Source of the DNA: Caballeronia cordobensis
GTDB lineage: Bacteria; Pseudomonadota; Gammaproteobacteria; Burkholderiales; Burkholderiaceae
Assembly (NCBI RefSeq): GCF_001544575.2
Contig: NZ_FCNY02000023.1
Location: 1-64,000, forward strand
Direction of reading: 5' to 3'
DNA length: 64,000 nt
Under the pieces are notes generated by a model, which did not search any database, was not told the DNA's origin, and saw only the letters and a list, made by a program, of their open reading frames with translations. Numbering within the stretch: the first letter of the stretch is position 1; each line of letters opens with the position of its first letter. The position numbers and the translations under genes are program-made. This document shows, one piece after another, positions 1-9,208 of this stretch.

Positions 1-76
1 GCTGAGTCCTGTGATGTACAGAACTCAGCCCTTAGCGGCCTAGCCCAAAACTGTCCAACTTTGCGGGGTCAGTTCA
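1..76 (-). mobile_element. Terminal segment of an IS3-like insertion sequence (partial)
   Basis: Read on the minus strand from 76 towards 1, the sequence starts TGAACTGACCCC followed by GCAAAGTTGGACAG. This resembles the terminal inverted repeat of IS3-family elements. It is followed by a hairpin with arms GCTGAGT (1-7) and ACTCAGC (23-29), the kind of structure found ahead of the transposase genes. No transposase codons lie inside the window, so the element would continue to the left. It ends about 20 bases after the purB stop. The family assignment is from recognition of the end sequence only. Confidence 0.5.
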
Positions 77-96
77 GATTTCCGGGGCTTTTCAAC

Positions 97-1485
97 TTAG
101 GCGATGCGTTTCGCCAGCTCGACCGCCTTGCCGATATACGACGCCGGCGTCATCTCCAGCAGCAGTTTCTTCGCCTCGGCGGGAATCGCCAGTCCGCCGA
201 TGAACGTCTGCAGTGCCTCACGCGTGATGCCCTTGCCGCGCGTCAGTTCCTTCAACTGCTCGTACGGATTCTCGATGCCGTAACGGCGCATCACGGTCTG
301 CACCGGCTCGGCGAGCACTTCCCACGTATTGTCGAGGTCTTCGTTCAGACGCGCCGCGTTCACTTCGAGCTTGTCCAGACCGCGGATCAGCGCGTCGTAC
401 GCAAGCAGCGAATAGCCGAACGCCACGCCGATATTGCGCAGCACCGTCGAGTCCGTCAGGTCGCGCTGCCAGCGCGAGATCGGCAGCTTGTCGGCGAGAT
501 GGCGCAGCGTCGCGTTCGCGAGACCGAGATTGCCTTCCGAGTTTTCGAAGTCGATCGGGTTGACCTTGTGCGGCATCGTCGACGAGCCGATTTCGCCGGC
601 CTTCGTCCTCTGCTTGAAGTAGCCGAGCGAGATGTAGCCCCAGACGTCGCGGTCGAGGTCGAGAAGAATGGTGTTCGCGCGCGCGACGGCATCGAACAGT
701 TCGGCCATGTAATCGTGCGGCTCGATCTGGATCGTGTATGGATTGAACGTCAGCTTCAGGCGATTTTCGACGACATCCTTCGAAAACGCTTCCCAGTCGA
801 ACTCCGGATACGCCGACAGATGTGCGTTGTAGTTGCCGACCGCGCCGTTCATCTTGCCGAGCAGCGGCACACTGGCGACACGCTCGATCGCGCGCGACAG
901 ACGCGCCGCCACGTTCGCGATTTCCTTGCCGAGCGTCGTCGGGCTGGCGGGCTGGCCATGCGTGCGCGAGAGCATCGGCTGTTCCGCGTGCATGTGCGCG
1001 AGCTTCACGAGACGCTCATGCACCGAGCGCAGCGCGGGCAGGATCACGCGTTCGCGCGCGCCGGCGAGCATCAGTCCGTGCGACGTGTTGTTGATGTCTT
1101 CCGACGTGCACGCGAAGTGGATGAACTCGCTCGCGCGTTCCAGTTCCGGCTGGCCCTTGACCGATTCCTTGAGCCAGTATTCGACGGCCTTGACGTCGTG
1201 ATTGGTGACGCGCTCGATGTCCTTGATGCGCGCGGCGTCGTGCGCGGTGAAACGTTCGGCCAGATCGAGCAGGAATTTTTCCGACGCATCGGAGAAGCGC
1301 GGCACTTCGTCGAAGCCCGCGCGCGACAACGCGATCAGCCAGTGGATCTCGACCGTCACGCGATGACGCATGAACGCTGCTTCGGAAAGCCAGTCGCGCA
1401 GCGCTTCGGTCTTGGCGGCGTAGCGGCCGTCGAGCGGCGAGAGCGCGGTGAGCGCAAAGAGGGTATCGGGACGGATATCGGACAT
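97..1485 (-). CDS. purB: Adenylosuccinate lyase
   Basis: A 462-aa cytosolic enzyme of purine synthesis that cleaves SAICAR to AICAR and adenylosuccinate to AMP, releasing fumarate. The fumarate-lyase signature SSTMPHKVNP lies near residues 297-306, and the N-terminus (MSDIRPDTLFALTALSPLDG) is the usual one for the long proteobacterial PurB. The start at 1485 was preferred over an in-frame codon 17 residues upstream because family members begin here. The gene is followed closely by an IS-like end, which may have displaced its terminator. AICAR nucleotide made here becomes ZMP/ZTP, the ligand of the riboswitch predicted before glyA in this window. Confidence 0.97.
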   Translation of the reverse strand: MSDIRPDTLFALTALSPLDGRYAAKTEALRDWLSEAAFMRHRVTVEIHWLIALSRAGFDEVPRFSDASEKFLLDLAERFTAHDAARIKDIERVTNHDVKAVEYWLKESVKGQPELERASEFIHFACTSEDINNTSHGLMLAGARERVILPALRSVHERLVKLAHMHAEQPMLSRTHGQPASPTTLGKEIANVAARLSRAIERVASVPLLGKMNGAVGNYNAHLSAYPEFDWEAFSKDVVENRLKLTFNPYTIQIEPHDYMAELFDAVARANTILLDLDRDVWGYISLGYFKQRTKAGEIGSSTMPHKVNPIDFENSEGNLGLANATLRHLADKLPISRWQRDLTDSTVLRNIGVAFGYSLLAYDALIRGLDKLEVNAARLNEDLDNTWEVLAEPVQTVMRRYGIENPYEQLKELTRGKGITREALQTFIGGLAIPAEAKKLLLEMTPASYIGKAVELAKRIA

Positions 1486-1560
1486 GATTGAGGCGCAGCC
1501 GGAAGGAAAAGACGGGAGAACCGCGCATTTTACCATCGGATGCGTCCCAATCCCCGACGC

Positions 1561-2265
1561 TCAGCGGCTTCGCAGTTCGTCGTCCAGCGCCTGCAATTGC
1601 GCGGGCGTGCCGACGTTTTCCCAGCGGCCCCCGTAGAGTTCGCCGCTCGCACGCCCGGTCGCGATGGTTTCGCGATAGTAGGGCGTGAGCGCGCGGCGCG
1701 TGCCGGGCGCGAGATCGCGGAACATGCGCGTGTCGTAAAGACCGATGTTGCCGAAGGTGAAGCGCGGCTCGCCATCGAGCGCGAGCGAGCCGTCGTCGCG
1801 CAGGGCGAAGTCGCCTTTGGCGTGAAATGGCGGGTTCGGCACCATCACGAGATGCATGCCGGGTTCATCGAGCGCCGACAGGGCGGCCGCGCGGTCGCGA
1901 AGCGCGGAGTAATCGAAATCGCAAAACACGTCGCCGCTCACCGCGATGAACACGCCATCGCCGATCAGATGCAGCGCCTTCGCGATGCCGCCCGCCGTTT
2001 CCAGCGCCTCGGACTCCGGCGAATAGCGCAATGCGACGCCCCAGCGCGAACCATCGCCGAGCGTGGATTCGATCTGCGCCCCGAGCCACGCATGATTGAC
2101 GACGATCGTCTCGACGCCCGCCGCCGCCAGCCGCTCGATCTGCCAGACGATTAGCGGCTTTCCGCCGGCTTGGAGCAGGGGCTTCGGACAGGTATCGGTG
2201 AGCGGGCGCATGCGTTCGCCGCGTCCGGCGGCGAAGATCATCGCCGTCTTGATCGATTGATTCAT
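1561..2265 (-). CDS. murU: N-acetylmuramate alpha-1-phosphate uridylyltransferase
   Basis: A 234-aa nucleotidyltransferase with the sugar-nucleotide signature AAGRGERMRPLTD near residues 12-24 and PKPLL just after it. In the cell-wall recycling route of Pseudomonas and relatives, MurU joins UTP to MurNAc-1-phosphate to give UDP-MurNAc, bypassing de novo synthesis and fosfomycin. The specific role is inferred from length, sequence and the adjacent AmgK-like kinase, whose stop lies 6 bases upstream. By sequence alone it could be called a generic mannose-1-phosphate guanylyltransferase-like protein. Confidence 0.88.
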   Translation of the reverse strand: MNQSIKTAMIFAAGRGERMRPLTDTCPKPLLQAGGKPLIVWQIERLAAAGVETIVVNHAWLGAQIESTLGDGSRWGVALRYSPESEALETAGGIAKALHLIGDGVFIAVSGDVFCDFDYSALRDRAAALSALDEPGMHLVMVPNPPFHAKGDFALRDDGSLALDGEPRFTFGNIGLYDTRMFRDLAPGTRRALTPYYRETIATGRASGELYGGRWENVGTPAQLQALDDELRSR

Positions 2266-2271
2266 GCGCCG

Positions 2272-3297
2272 TCAGAACGTGTAGCCGACTTCGATCGCGC
2301 GGCCTTCGAGCGAATCGAGCAGGCGCACGAACGGCCACAGCGGCGCGTAGCGCTCTGCGACCTTGCGCGCATAGCCGATGAAGCGCGGCAAGTCGGAGAG
2401 ATAGCGCGGCTTGCCGTCTCGGTAGTGGATGCGCGCGAACAGTCCCAGCACTTTGATGTGCCGCTGCAGGCCCATCCATTCGAGCTGGCGGTAGAACTCG
2501 CCGAAATCCGCATCGACGGGCAAGCCGGCCTTGCGCGCGCGCTCCCAGTAATACGCGAAGCAGTCGAGCTGAAACTCCTCGTCCCAGCTGATGAACGCGT
2601 CGCGCAACAGCGAGGCCATGTCGTAGGTGATCGGGCCGTAGACGGCGTCCTGAAAGTCCAGCACGCCCGGATTGGGCTCGCAGACCATCAGATTGCGGGG
2701 CATGAAGTCGCGCAGCATGAACGTCTGCGGCTGATTCAGCGCGCTGCCGACGAGCAGCGTGAACGTGTCGTCGAGCGTCTTGCGTTCTTCGGCGGTGACG
2801 TCGCGGCCGAGATGCCGCCCGATGAACCACTCGGGCATCAGCTCCATCTCGCGGCGCAGGAACGCTTCGTCGAACGGCGGCAGCACGCCTTCGCGCGCGG
2901 TTTGCTGGAAGCGGATCAGCGTGTCGATCGCGGCGCGCATCAGCGGGCGCGCGTTCTTCTCGTCGAGCACGGAAATGTAGGTCGTCGTGCCGAGATCGGT
3001 CACGAGCATGAAGCCGGCTTCGAAATCGACTTCGAGGATTGCCGGCACATGAACGCCCGCCGCGTCCAGCAAGCCTGCGACCTGCACGAACTCGCGGCAT
3101 TTTTCCGGCGGCGGCGCATCGACGGCGATGAGCGTCTTGCCATGCTCCGAGTCGCTTTCGAGCCGGAAATAGCGGCGAAAGCTGGCGTCCGCCGAGGCGG
3201 GCGCGAGACTCGCGAGGTTCAGCCGGTACGGTCCGGCGATGTTTTCAAGCCACGAGCGGAGTTGATCGAAACGGGCGTCGGAAGGAATGTGCGTCAT
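2272..3297 (-). CDS. amgK: Anomeric MurNAc/GlcNAc kinase (aminoglycoside phosphotransferase fold)
   Basis: A 341-aa kinase of the APH fold. The catalytic loop reads RDFMPRNLMV near residue 195, and the metal-binding segment VLDFQDAVYGPITYD follows. AmgK phosphorylates the anomeric carbon of N-acetylmuramic acid, making the substrate for MurU. The start MTHIPSDARFDQL at 3297 fits the family; the frame stays open far upstream, but that part overlaps the lptD leader and has no family resemblance. It forms a two-gene operon with murU and is divergent from lptD, whose start is about 200 bases away. Confidence 0.9.
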   Translation of the reverse strand: MTHIPSDARFDQLRSWLENIAGPYRLNLASLAPASADASFRRYFRLESDSEHGKTLIAVDAPPPEKCREFVQVAGLLDAAGVHVPAILEVDFEAGFMLVTDLGTTTYISVLDEKNARPLMRAAIDTLIRFQQTAREGVLPPFDEAFLRREMELMPEWFIGRHLGRDVTAEERKTLDDTFTLLVGSALNQPQTFMLRDFMPRNLMVCEPNPGVLDFQDAVYGPITYDMASLLRDAFISWDEEFQLDCFAYYWERARKAGLPVDADFGEFYRQLEWMGLQRHIKVLGLFARIHYRDGKPRYLSDLPRFIGYARKVAERYAPLWPFVRLLDSLEGRAIEVGYTF

Positions 3298-3324
3298 AAA
3301 TTCGAGAGGCAAAACATCTTGCCA

Positions 3325-3330
3325 TATAAT
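3325..3330 (+). promoter_or_regulatory. Possible -10 box for lptD
   Basis: A perfect TATAAT lies in an AT-rich dip between the divergent amgK and lptD genes. No good -35 box stands 16-18 bases upstream, so this rests on the -10 hexamer and position only. Confidence 0.35.
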
Positions 3331-3502
3331 ACCCCACGACTTTTTTAAGCGATCCGTTTCACGCCTGGCGCCAGGCTCCCGACGACTGCGAGCGTCACCG
3401 CTTAAGCAACGGACCGTCAAGTTCGGCTGCGCAGGAGCGCGGCTGTCTGCTCCGCGACATCGAGCGCGTGGGACGCGAACGGGATCGAACCGCCACCCAT
3501 AC

Positions 3503-5893
3503 ATGCCGCCACGACAGTTTCCCGTATCGAAAATCCAAGGCGACGACAAGCCACGCAGGCGGCGGCTCGTTGCCGCGCTTCTGTCCGTTCCGGGTCTGAT
3601 GCCCGCTCTCGCGCATGCCCAGCTCGCGGGCGACGCCGCGTATCCCCAGCCGCTCGACGGCCCCGGCAGCCTGCGCCTCGCGCCGCAACTCGAAGAGCGC
3701 CCGCTGCAAGGCGGCCAGCAGCCATCGACCTTCCTGCTGAGCGACAAGGCCACGGGCACGTCCGACGAAGACATGGCGGCGAAAGGCGCGGCGGAAATCC
3801 GGCGCACGGTGACGGTCATCAAGGGCGACGCGCTGCATTACGATCAGGATACGGACATGGCCGATGCTTTCGGCAATGTCAGGCTGATCAACAACGGCGT
3901 ATCGTTCATCGGTCCCGAAGCGCATCTGAAGGTCGAGGCCAACGAAGGGTTCATGACGAACCCGAAGTACCACTTCAACCTGACGGGCGGCTCGGGCAGC
4001 GCCGAGCGCATCGACATGATCGACAACGAGCGCACGCGCGTCGATCACGGCACGTACACCGCGTGCCAGTGCGAATCCGATCCGGCGTGGTACATCAAGG
4101 GCACGTCCTTCGACTTCGATACCGGCGCCGATGACGGCATCGCGCACAACGGCGTGCTGTTCTTCCAGGGCGTGCCGGTGTTCGCGAGCCCGTGGCTGTC
4201 GTTTCCGCTCACGAGCGGCCGTCGCAGCGGCCTCCTGCCGCCGACCTTCTCGGTCAGTTCCACGACGGGCGTCGAACTGACGGTCCCGTACTATTTCAAT
4301 ATCGCGCCGAATCGCGATCTGACCATCACGCCGCGCATCATGACGCGCCGCGGCGTGCTCATGGAGGGCAATTACCGCTATCTGTCGCCGACGTATTCGG
4401 GCTCGCTCGACGTCAACTATCTGCCGAACGACCGTGAGACGCATACGAACCGCTATGCGATCTTCTGGCAGCACCGGCAGAATTTCGGCGGCGGCTTCGG
4501 CGGCTACGTCAATTACAACAAGGTCTCGGACGATCAATATCCGGAAGACCTGGGCAACGCGTCGAATCAGTTCCTGAACGGCACGCAGCTGCTGTATCAG
4601 CAGGAAGCGGGGCTCACGTACAACAACGGCCCGTGGTCCGTGCTCGCGCGCGAGCAGCGCTGGCAGACGCTTCAGCCCTCGACGCCGCCGTACGCGCGCG
4701 AGCCGCAGGTGAACGTTCAGTACAACAAGTACAACGTCGGCGGCTTCGACTACGGCTTCGAGGCGGACGCCACGCGCTTCACGATCACCACCGAAGGCGC
4801 GACCGACGGCAACCGGCTGTACTTCAATCCGTACCTGAGCTACGGAGTCAATGCGCCGGGCTATTTCGTCACGCCGAAGGTGCAGTGGCATTTCGCGTCG
4901 TACGACCTGAGCCACATCGCGACGAGCCAGGTCGCGGGCTCGTCGCCGCCGGTGACGGGGCAGCCGAAGAATTTCACCGAGTCGATTCCGACCATCAGCT
5001 TCGATACGGGGCTCGTGTTCGACCGCTCGGTGCGGCTTTTCGGTCAGGATTACATCCAGACGCTGGAGCCGCGGCTCTATTACGTCTACACGCCGTATCA
5101 CAATCAGGACTTCGCACCGATCTTCGATACGGCCGAAGCCGACTTCGGTCTGGCCGAGATCTACACGCCGAACACGTTCGTCGGCAACGACCGGATCGCC
5201 GACGCGAACCGCCTCACCGCCGGCCTGACGACGCGCTTTATCAACCCGGCGACGGGCGACGAGCGCGCGCGTTTCGTCATTGCGCAACAGTATTATTTCC
5301 AGAGCCAGCGCGTCACGATTACGCCGGGCCAGGAGCCGGGCCAGGCGAAGCACTCGGACCTGATCGCGGGCGCGGCCATCAAGCTGGGCGCTGGTTTCGC
5401 TTCGGAAACTGCGTTCCAATATAATGTGGACAACAACCAGCTCGTGCGTTCGAGCATCGGTTTCGCGTTCAGCCCCGGCGAGCGCAGGGTCGTCAACGTC
5501 GGCTATCGCTACACGCGTTCGAACCAGACCACGCTCGCAAACGAGCCGATCAACCAGATTCTGTTGTCCGGCGAGTGGCCGCTCACGAATCGCCTCTATG
5601 CCGTTGGCCGCGTAAATTATGATCTCGCGAGCCATCGTCTCGTCGACGGGCTCGTGGGCTTCCAGTACGATGCCGACTGCTGGGCGTTCGGCTTCGGCAT
5701 GCAGCGTTACGCGAACGGCGTGAATACCTCCGGCCAGCCTGCATCGGGCACGCGCGTGCTCGCGCAGTTGACGTTCAAGGGCCTGTCGAACGTCGATAAC
5801 GGGCTCGTCAGCGCATTCCGCGCGAGCGTGCAGGGTTATCAGCCGCCACCGCCGGCGGCGCCGCCGCTCTCCCGGTACAGCGATTACGAGTGA
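3503..5893 (+). CDS. lptD: LPS-assembly protein LptD
   Basis: A 796-aa outer-membrane protein that, with LptE, places lipopolysaccharide in the outer leaflet. It has a signal sequence (residues 1-39, arginine-rich start, cleavage after ALAHA), an LptA-like N-terminal domain (about 90-190) and a long beta-barrel with alternating aromatic strands. The cysteines in TACQCESD and YDADCWAFG match the disulfide-forming positions of the family. The start at 3503 was chosen because the signal peptide follows directly; upstream codons in frame look like leader sequence. It is the first gene of the lptD-surA-pdxA-rsmA cluster. Confidence 0.96.
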   Translation: MPPRQFPVSKIQGDDKPRRRRLVAALLSVPGLMPALAHAQLAGDAAYPQPLDGPGSLRLAPQLEERPLQGGQQPSTFLLSDKATGTSDEDMAAKGAAEIRRTVTVIKGDALHYDQDTDMADAFGNVRLINNGVSFIGPEAHLKVEANEGFMTNPKYHFNLTGGSGSAERIDMIDNERTRVDHGTYTACQCESDPAWYIKGTSFDFDTGADDGIAHNGVLFFQGVPVFASPWLSFPLTSGRRSGLLPPTFSVSSTTGVELTVPYYFNIAPNRDLTITPRIMTRRGVLMEGNYRYLSPTYSGSLDVNYLPNDRETHTNRYAIFWQHRQNFGGGFGGYVNYNKVSDDQYPEDLGNASNQFLNGTQLLYQQEAGLTYNNGPWSVLAREQRWQTLQPSTPPYAREPQVNVQYNKYNVGGFDYGFEADATRFTITTEGATDGNRLYFNPYLSYGVNAPGYFVTPKVQWHFASYDLSHIATSQVAGSSPPVTGQPKNFTESIPTISFDTGLVFDRSVRLFGQDYIQTLEPRLYYVYTPYHNQDFAPIFDTAEADFGLAEIYTPNTFVGNDRIADANRLTAGLTTRFINPATGDERARFVIAQQYYFQSQRVTITPGQEPGQAKHSDLIAGAAIKLGAGFASETAFQYNVDNNQLVRSSIGFAFSPGERRVVNVGYRYTRSNQTTLANEPINQILLSGEWPLTNRLYAVGRVNYDLASHRLVDGLVGFQYDADCWAFGFGMQRYANGVNTSGQPASGTRVLAQLTFKGLSNVDNGLVSAFRASVQGYQPPPPAAPPLSRYSDYE

Positions 5894-6016
5894 GGCCGGG
5901 CCGGGCGTTCGCGCACGGCAGGCAGCGCGGGGCGGCAGAGCGCCGCGCCGGTGGCCGCGCGGCGGCACACACAAGCAGGACACGAACGGGTGCAGCCCGT
6001 ATTTGATGGAGTATCT

Positions 6017-7375
6017 GTGGCAAACGTGAATAAGTTTCGATCGATGGCAATTGCAGCGGGCGCACTCGCTGCCGCGCTGGTCCTGAATTCGCCGGCCGGT
6101 GCGCAGGCGTTGTCGAACCGCAATGCGCAGCTCGCCGATTCCGTCGTCGCGGTCGTGAACGACGGCGTCATCACGCAGCGCGAACTGCAAGAGCGCACGG
6201 CGCTCATCGCCAAGCGTCTGCAGCAGCAGAACGCGCCGGTGCCGCCCGCGGACCAGTTGCAGCGTCAGGTGCTCGATCAGATGGTGCTCGAACGCATCCA
6301 GTTGCAGCGCGCGAAGGAAGACGGCATCGTCATCGACGACGCCACCGTCAACCGTACGCTCTCGCGTCTCGCGCAACAAAACCAGATGACGCTCGACGTC
6401 TACCGGTCGCGCATCGAGGCACAGGGCGTGCCCTGGTCGACCTTCGTGCGCGACGCGCGCACGGAACTCACGCTCTCCAAGCTGCGCGAGAAGGAAGTGG
6501 ACAGCAAGGTCACCGTGTCCGACGGCGAAGTGGCGAACTACATTGCGAGCCAGCGTGGTCCGGGCGCGCGCAATGCGAGCGATCTGCGTTTGCAGCACAT
6601 CATGTTCAAGCTCCCGTCCGACGCCCCCGAAGCCCAGGTTCAGGCCGTCCAGGCGAAGGCCGACGCGGTGCTGAAGCAGGCGCAAGGCGGCGCCGATTTC
6701 GCGAAGCTCGCGAAGGACAATTCGCAGGACACCGACGCCAGCAAGGGCGGCGATCTCGGCTTCCGCGCGCCGGGCACGCTGCCGGCGGGCATCGTGACGG
6801 CCGTCACGCCGCTGCGGCCAGGCCAGGTCGTGCCCACGCTTTTGCGCACCGACGGCGGCTTCGAGATCGTCAAGCTGGTGGATCGCCGCGCGAGCCAGGG
6901 CACGCCGGGCGATGCGCCGAAGCTCGTGCAGACGCACGTGCGTCACATTCTGCTGCGCGTGTCGGACGGCATGTCGGAACAGTCTGCGCGCCAGAAACTG
7001 CTCGACATCAAGCAGCAAGTCGCGAACGGCGGCGACTTCGCCAACTTCGCGCGCACGTATTCGCAGGACGGTTCGGCCTCGCAGGGCGGCGATCTCGGCT
7101 GGATCAGCCCGGGCGAAACCGTGCCCGAATTCGAGCGCGCCATGAACAATCTCCAGGACGGCGCCGTCAGCGATCCGGTGCGCAGCGAGTACGGCTATCA
7201 CCTGATTCAGGTGCTCGGCCGCCGCGATGCCGAAGGCTCGGCGTCGCAGCAACTGGATATCGCGCGTCAGGCGATCGGCCAGCGCAAGGCCGAGCAGGCG
7301 TATTCGGACTGGCTGCGCGAACTGCGCGATACCGCCTACGTGCAGTACAAGGGCATCGCTGCCCAACAGCAGTAA
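6017..7375 (+). CDS. surA: Periplasmic chaperone and peptidyl-prolyl isomerase SurA
   Basis: A 452-aa periplasmic chaperone for outer-membrane proteins, LptD included. It has a signal peptide ending PAGAQA, a SurA N-terminal domain, and two parvulin (PpiC) domains marked by LQHIMFKLPSD (about residue 195) and VRHILLRVSD (about 312). A GTG start at 6017 is proposed because GGAG sits five bases before it; an ATG at 6044 would leave a very short signal peptide. Only about 120 bases separate it from lptD, so co-transcription is likely. Confidence 0.93.
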   Translation: MANVNKFRSMAIAAGALAAALVLNSPAGAQALSNRNAQLADSVVAVVNDGVITQRELQERTALIAKRLQQQNAPVPPADQLQRQVLDQMVLERIQLQRAKEDGIVIDDATVNRTLSRLAQQNQMTLDVYRSRIEAQGVPWSTFVRDARTELTLSKLREKEVDSKVTVSDGEVANYIASQRGPGARNASDLRLQHIMFKLPSDAPEAQVQAVQAKADAVLKQAQGGADFAKLAKDNSQDTDASKGGDLGFRAPGTLPAGIVTAVTPLRPGQVVPTLLRTDGGFEIVKLVDRRASQGTPGDAPKLVQTHVRHILLRVSDGMSEQSARQKLLDIKQQVANGGDFANFARTYSQDGSASQGGDLGWISPGETVPEFERAMNNLQDGAVSDPVRSEYGYHLIQVLGRRDAEGSASQQLDIARQAIGQRKAEQAYSDWLRELRDTAYVQYKGIAAQQQ

Positions 7376-7379
7376 CACC

Positions 7380-8366
7380 ATGAGCGCCGCCGCCGGTTCC
7401 GCTTCCGACCGACCGCTCGCCATCGCGATCACGACTGGCGAGCCGGGCGGCGTCGGTCCGGAACTCACGGCGGCCGCGCTCGCAGCGGCGCGCGAGCGCT
7501 GGCCGTCGGCGCACTTCACGGTGCTCGGCGATCGCGAGTTACTGACCGCGCGCGCGGGCGGCGCGTGGCCCGCGGCAATCGAGATCGAACATCACGCGCT
7601 CGCCGTACCCGCGCAAGCCGGCAAGCTGAATGCGGCGAACGGGCGCTATGTGCTCGGCCTGCTCGATGCCGCCATCGACGGCGCGGTATCGGGCCGCTTC
7701 GACGCCATCGTCACCGCGCCGCTCCAAAAAAGCACGATCAACGATGCCGGCGTGCCTTTCACCGGCCACACCGAATATCTCGCCGAGCGCACGAACACCC
7801 CGCGCGTCGTCATGATGCTGGCGGGCACGGGCGAGCGTCCGTTGCGCGTCGCGCTCGCGACCACGCATTTGCCGCTGAAGGACGTGTCGTCGGCGCTCAG
7901 CATCGACGGGCTCGTCGAAACGCTGACCATCGTCGATCACGCTCTGCGCGCGCATTTCGGTCTTGCGGCGCCGCGCATCCTCGTGACCGGCCTCAATCCG
8001 CACGCGGGCGAAAACGGCTATCTGGGCCGCGAGGAAATCGACGTCATCACGCCCGCGCTCGAACGCGCCCGCGCGCGCGGCATCGACGCACCCGGTCCGT
8101 ATCCGGCCGATACGCTGTTCCAGCCGCGCTATCTCAAAGACGCCGACTGCGTACTCGCGATGTTTCACGATCAGGGCTTGCCCGTGCTGAAGTACGCGAC
8201 GTTCGGCGAAGGCATCAACGTGACGCTCGGTTTGCCGATCATCCGCACGTCGGTGGATCACGGCACCGCGCTCGATCTCGCGGGCACGGGCCGCGCCGAT
8301 CCGGGCAGCATGATCGCCGCGATCGACGCCGCCGTCACGATGGCGCGCCACAAGCGCAGCGCCTGA
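7380..8366 (+). CDS. pdxA: 4-hydroxythreonine-4-phosphate dehydrogenase
   Basis: A 328-aa enzyme of pyridoxal phosphate synthesis that oxidises 4-phosphohydroxy-L-threonine with NAD. Family motifs seen in order: TTGEPGGVGPE near the N-terminus, PFTGHTEYLAE, GLNPHAGENG and MFHDQGLPVLKY; the conserved histidines bind the metal. The start at 7380 lies four bases after the surA stop, which suggests tight coupling. A second B6 gene, pdxH, lies at 51.2 kb but is not linked. Confidence 0.95.
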   Translation: MSAAAGSASDRPLAIAITTGEPGGVGPELTAAALAAARERWPSAHFTVLGDRELLTARAGGAWPAAIEIEHHALAVPAQAGKLNAANGRYVLGLLDAAIDGAVSGRFDAIVTAPLQKSTINDAGVPFTGHTEYLAERTNTPRVVMMLAGTGERPLRVALATTHLPLKDVSSALSIDGLVETLTIVDHALRAHFGLAAPRILVTGLNPHAGENGYLGREEIDVITPALERARARGIDAPGPYPADTLFQPRYLKDADCVLAMFHDQGLPVLKYATFGEGINVTLGLPIIRTSVDHGTALDLAGTGRADPGSMIAAIDAAVTMARHKRSA

Positions 8367-8392
8367 ACGCGCGCGCATTCATCCGAACCAGT

Positions 8393-9208
8393 ATGTCGAC
8401 CAAACACCAAGGCCATTTCGCTCGCAAGCGCTTCGGGCAGAACTTTCTCGTCGATCAAGGCGTGATCGAATCCATCGTCGATGCCATCGCGCCCCGGCGA
8501 GGCGAGCGCATGGTGGAAATCGGGCCGGGGCTCGCGGCGCTCACCGAGCCGCTGATCGAGCGGCTCGCGACGCCCGAATCGCCGCTGCATGCGGTGGAGT
8601 TGGACCGCGACCTGATCGGCCGGCTGCAGAAGCGTTTCGGCGACAGGCTCGTCGTGCATTCGGCGGACGCGCTCGATTTCGACTTCGCCACGCTCGCGCT
8701 CGACGGCGACAAGCCGACGCTGCGTATCGTCGGCAATCTGCCGTACAACATTTCGAGCCCGCTGCTTTTCCATCTGACGACGTTCGCGCACAAGGTCGTC
8801 GATCAGCATTTCATGCTCCAGGACGAAGTGGTCGAGCGCATGATCGCGGAGCCCGCGAGCAAGGACTACGGGCGTCTTTCGGTGATGCTGCAATACCGCT
8901 ATGTGATGGACAAGCTGATCGACGTGCCGCCCGAGTCGTTCAATCCGCCGCCGAAGGTGAATTCCGCGATCGTGCGCATGATTCCGTTTGCGCCGCACGA
9001 GTTGCCGGAAGTCGATGAAACCGCGCTCAGCGACGTGGTGAAGGCCGCGTTCGCGCAACGCCGCAAGGTCTTGCGCAACAACCTGAGTGCGTACCGCGAC
9101 ACGATCGATTTCGACGCCCTCGGCTTCGATCTCGCGCGCCGCGCCGAGGAAGTGCCGGTTGCCGAATTCGTCGCGCTCGCGCAGGCCATTCAGCGCTCGA
9201 AGGCCTGA
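8393..9208 (+). CDS. rsmA: 16S rRNA (adenine1518-N6/adenine1519-N6)-dimethyltransferase
   Basis: A 271-aa SAM-dependent enzyme (KsgA) that dimethylates two adjacent adenines near the 3' end of 16S rRNA during 30S maturation. Motifs: FGQNFLVDQ at the start, the SAM loop EIGPGLAALTEPL, and the catalytic NLPYNISSP. It is the last gene of the lptD-surA-pdxA-rsmA group, 26 bases after pdxA. Its last 19 bases overlap the convergent 88-aa gene on the other strand. Confidence 0.96.
   Translation: MSTKHQGHFARKRFGQNFLVDQGVIESIVDAIAPRRGERMVEIGPGLAALTEPLIERLATPESPLHAVELDRDLIGRLQKRFGDRLVVHSADALDFDFATLALDGDKPTLRIVGNLPYNISSPLLFHLTTFAHKVVDQHFMLQDEVVERMIAEPASKDYGRLSVMLQYRYVMDKLIDVPPESFNPPPKVNSAIVRMIPFAPHELPEVDETALSDVVKAAFAQRRKVLRNNLSAYRDTIDFDALGFDLARRAEEVPVAEFVALAQAIQRSKA

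Noticed and set aside
3363..3376. Perfect palindrome GCCTGGCGCCAGGC before lptD
   Set aside because: Single copy in GC-rich leader DNA with no matching site nearby; may be a hairpin, but no regulator can be tied to it.
3395..7519. Very long open frame (over 1300 codons) on the minus strand opposite lptD and surA
   Set aside because: It lies antisense to two well-recognised genes; high-GC third-position bias opens such frames, and its Arg/Ala/His-rich translation matches no family.
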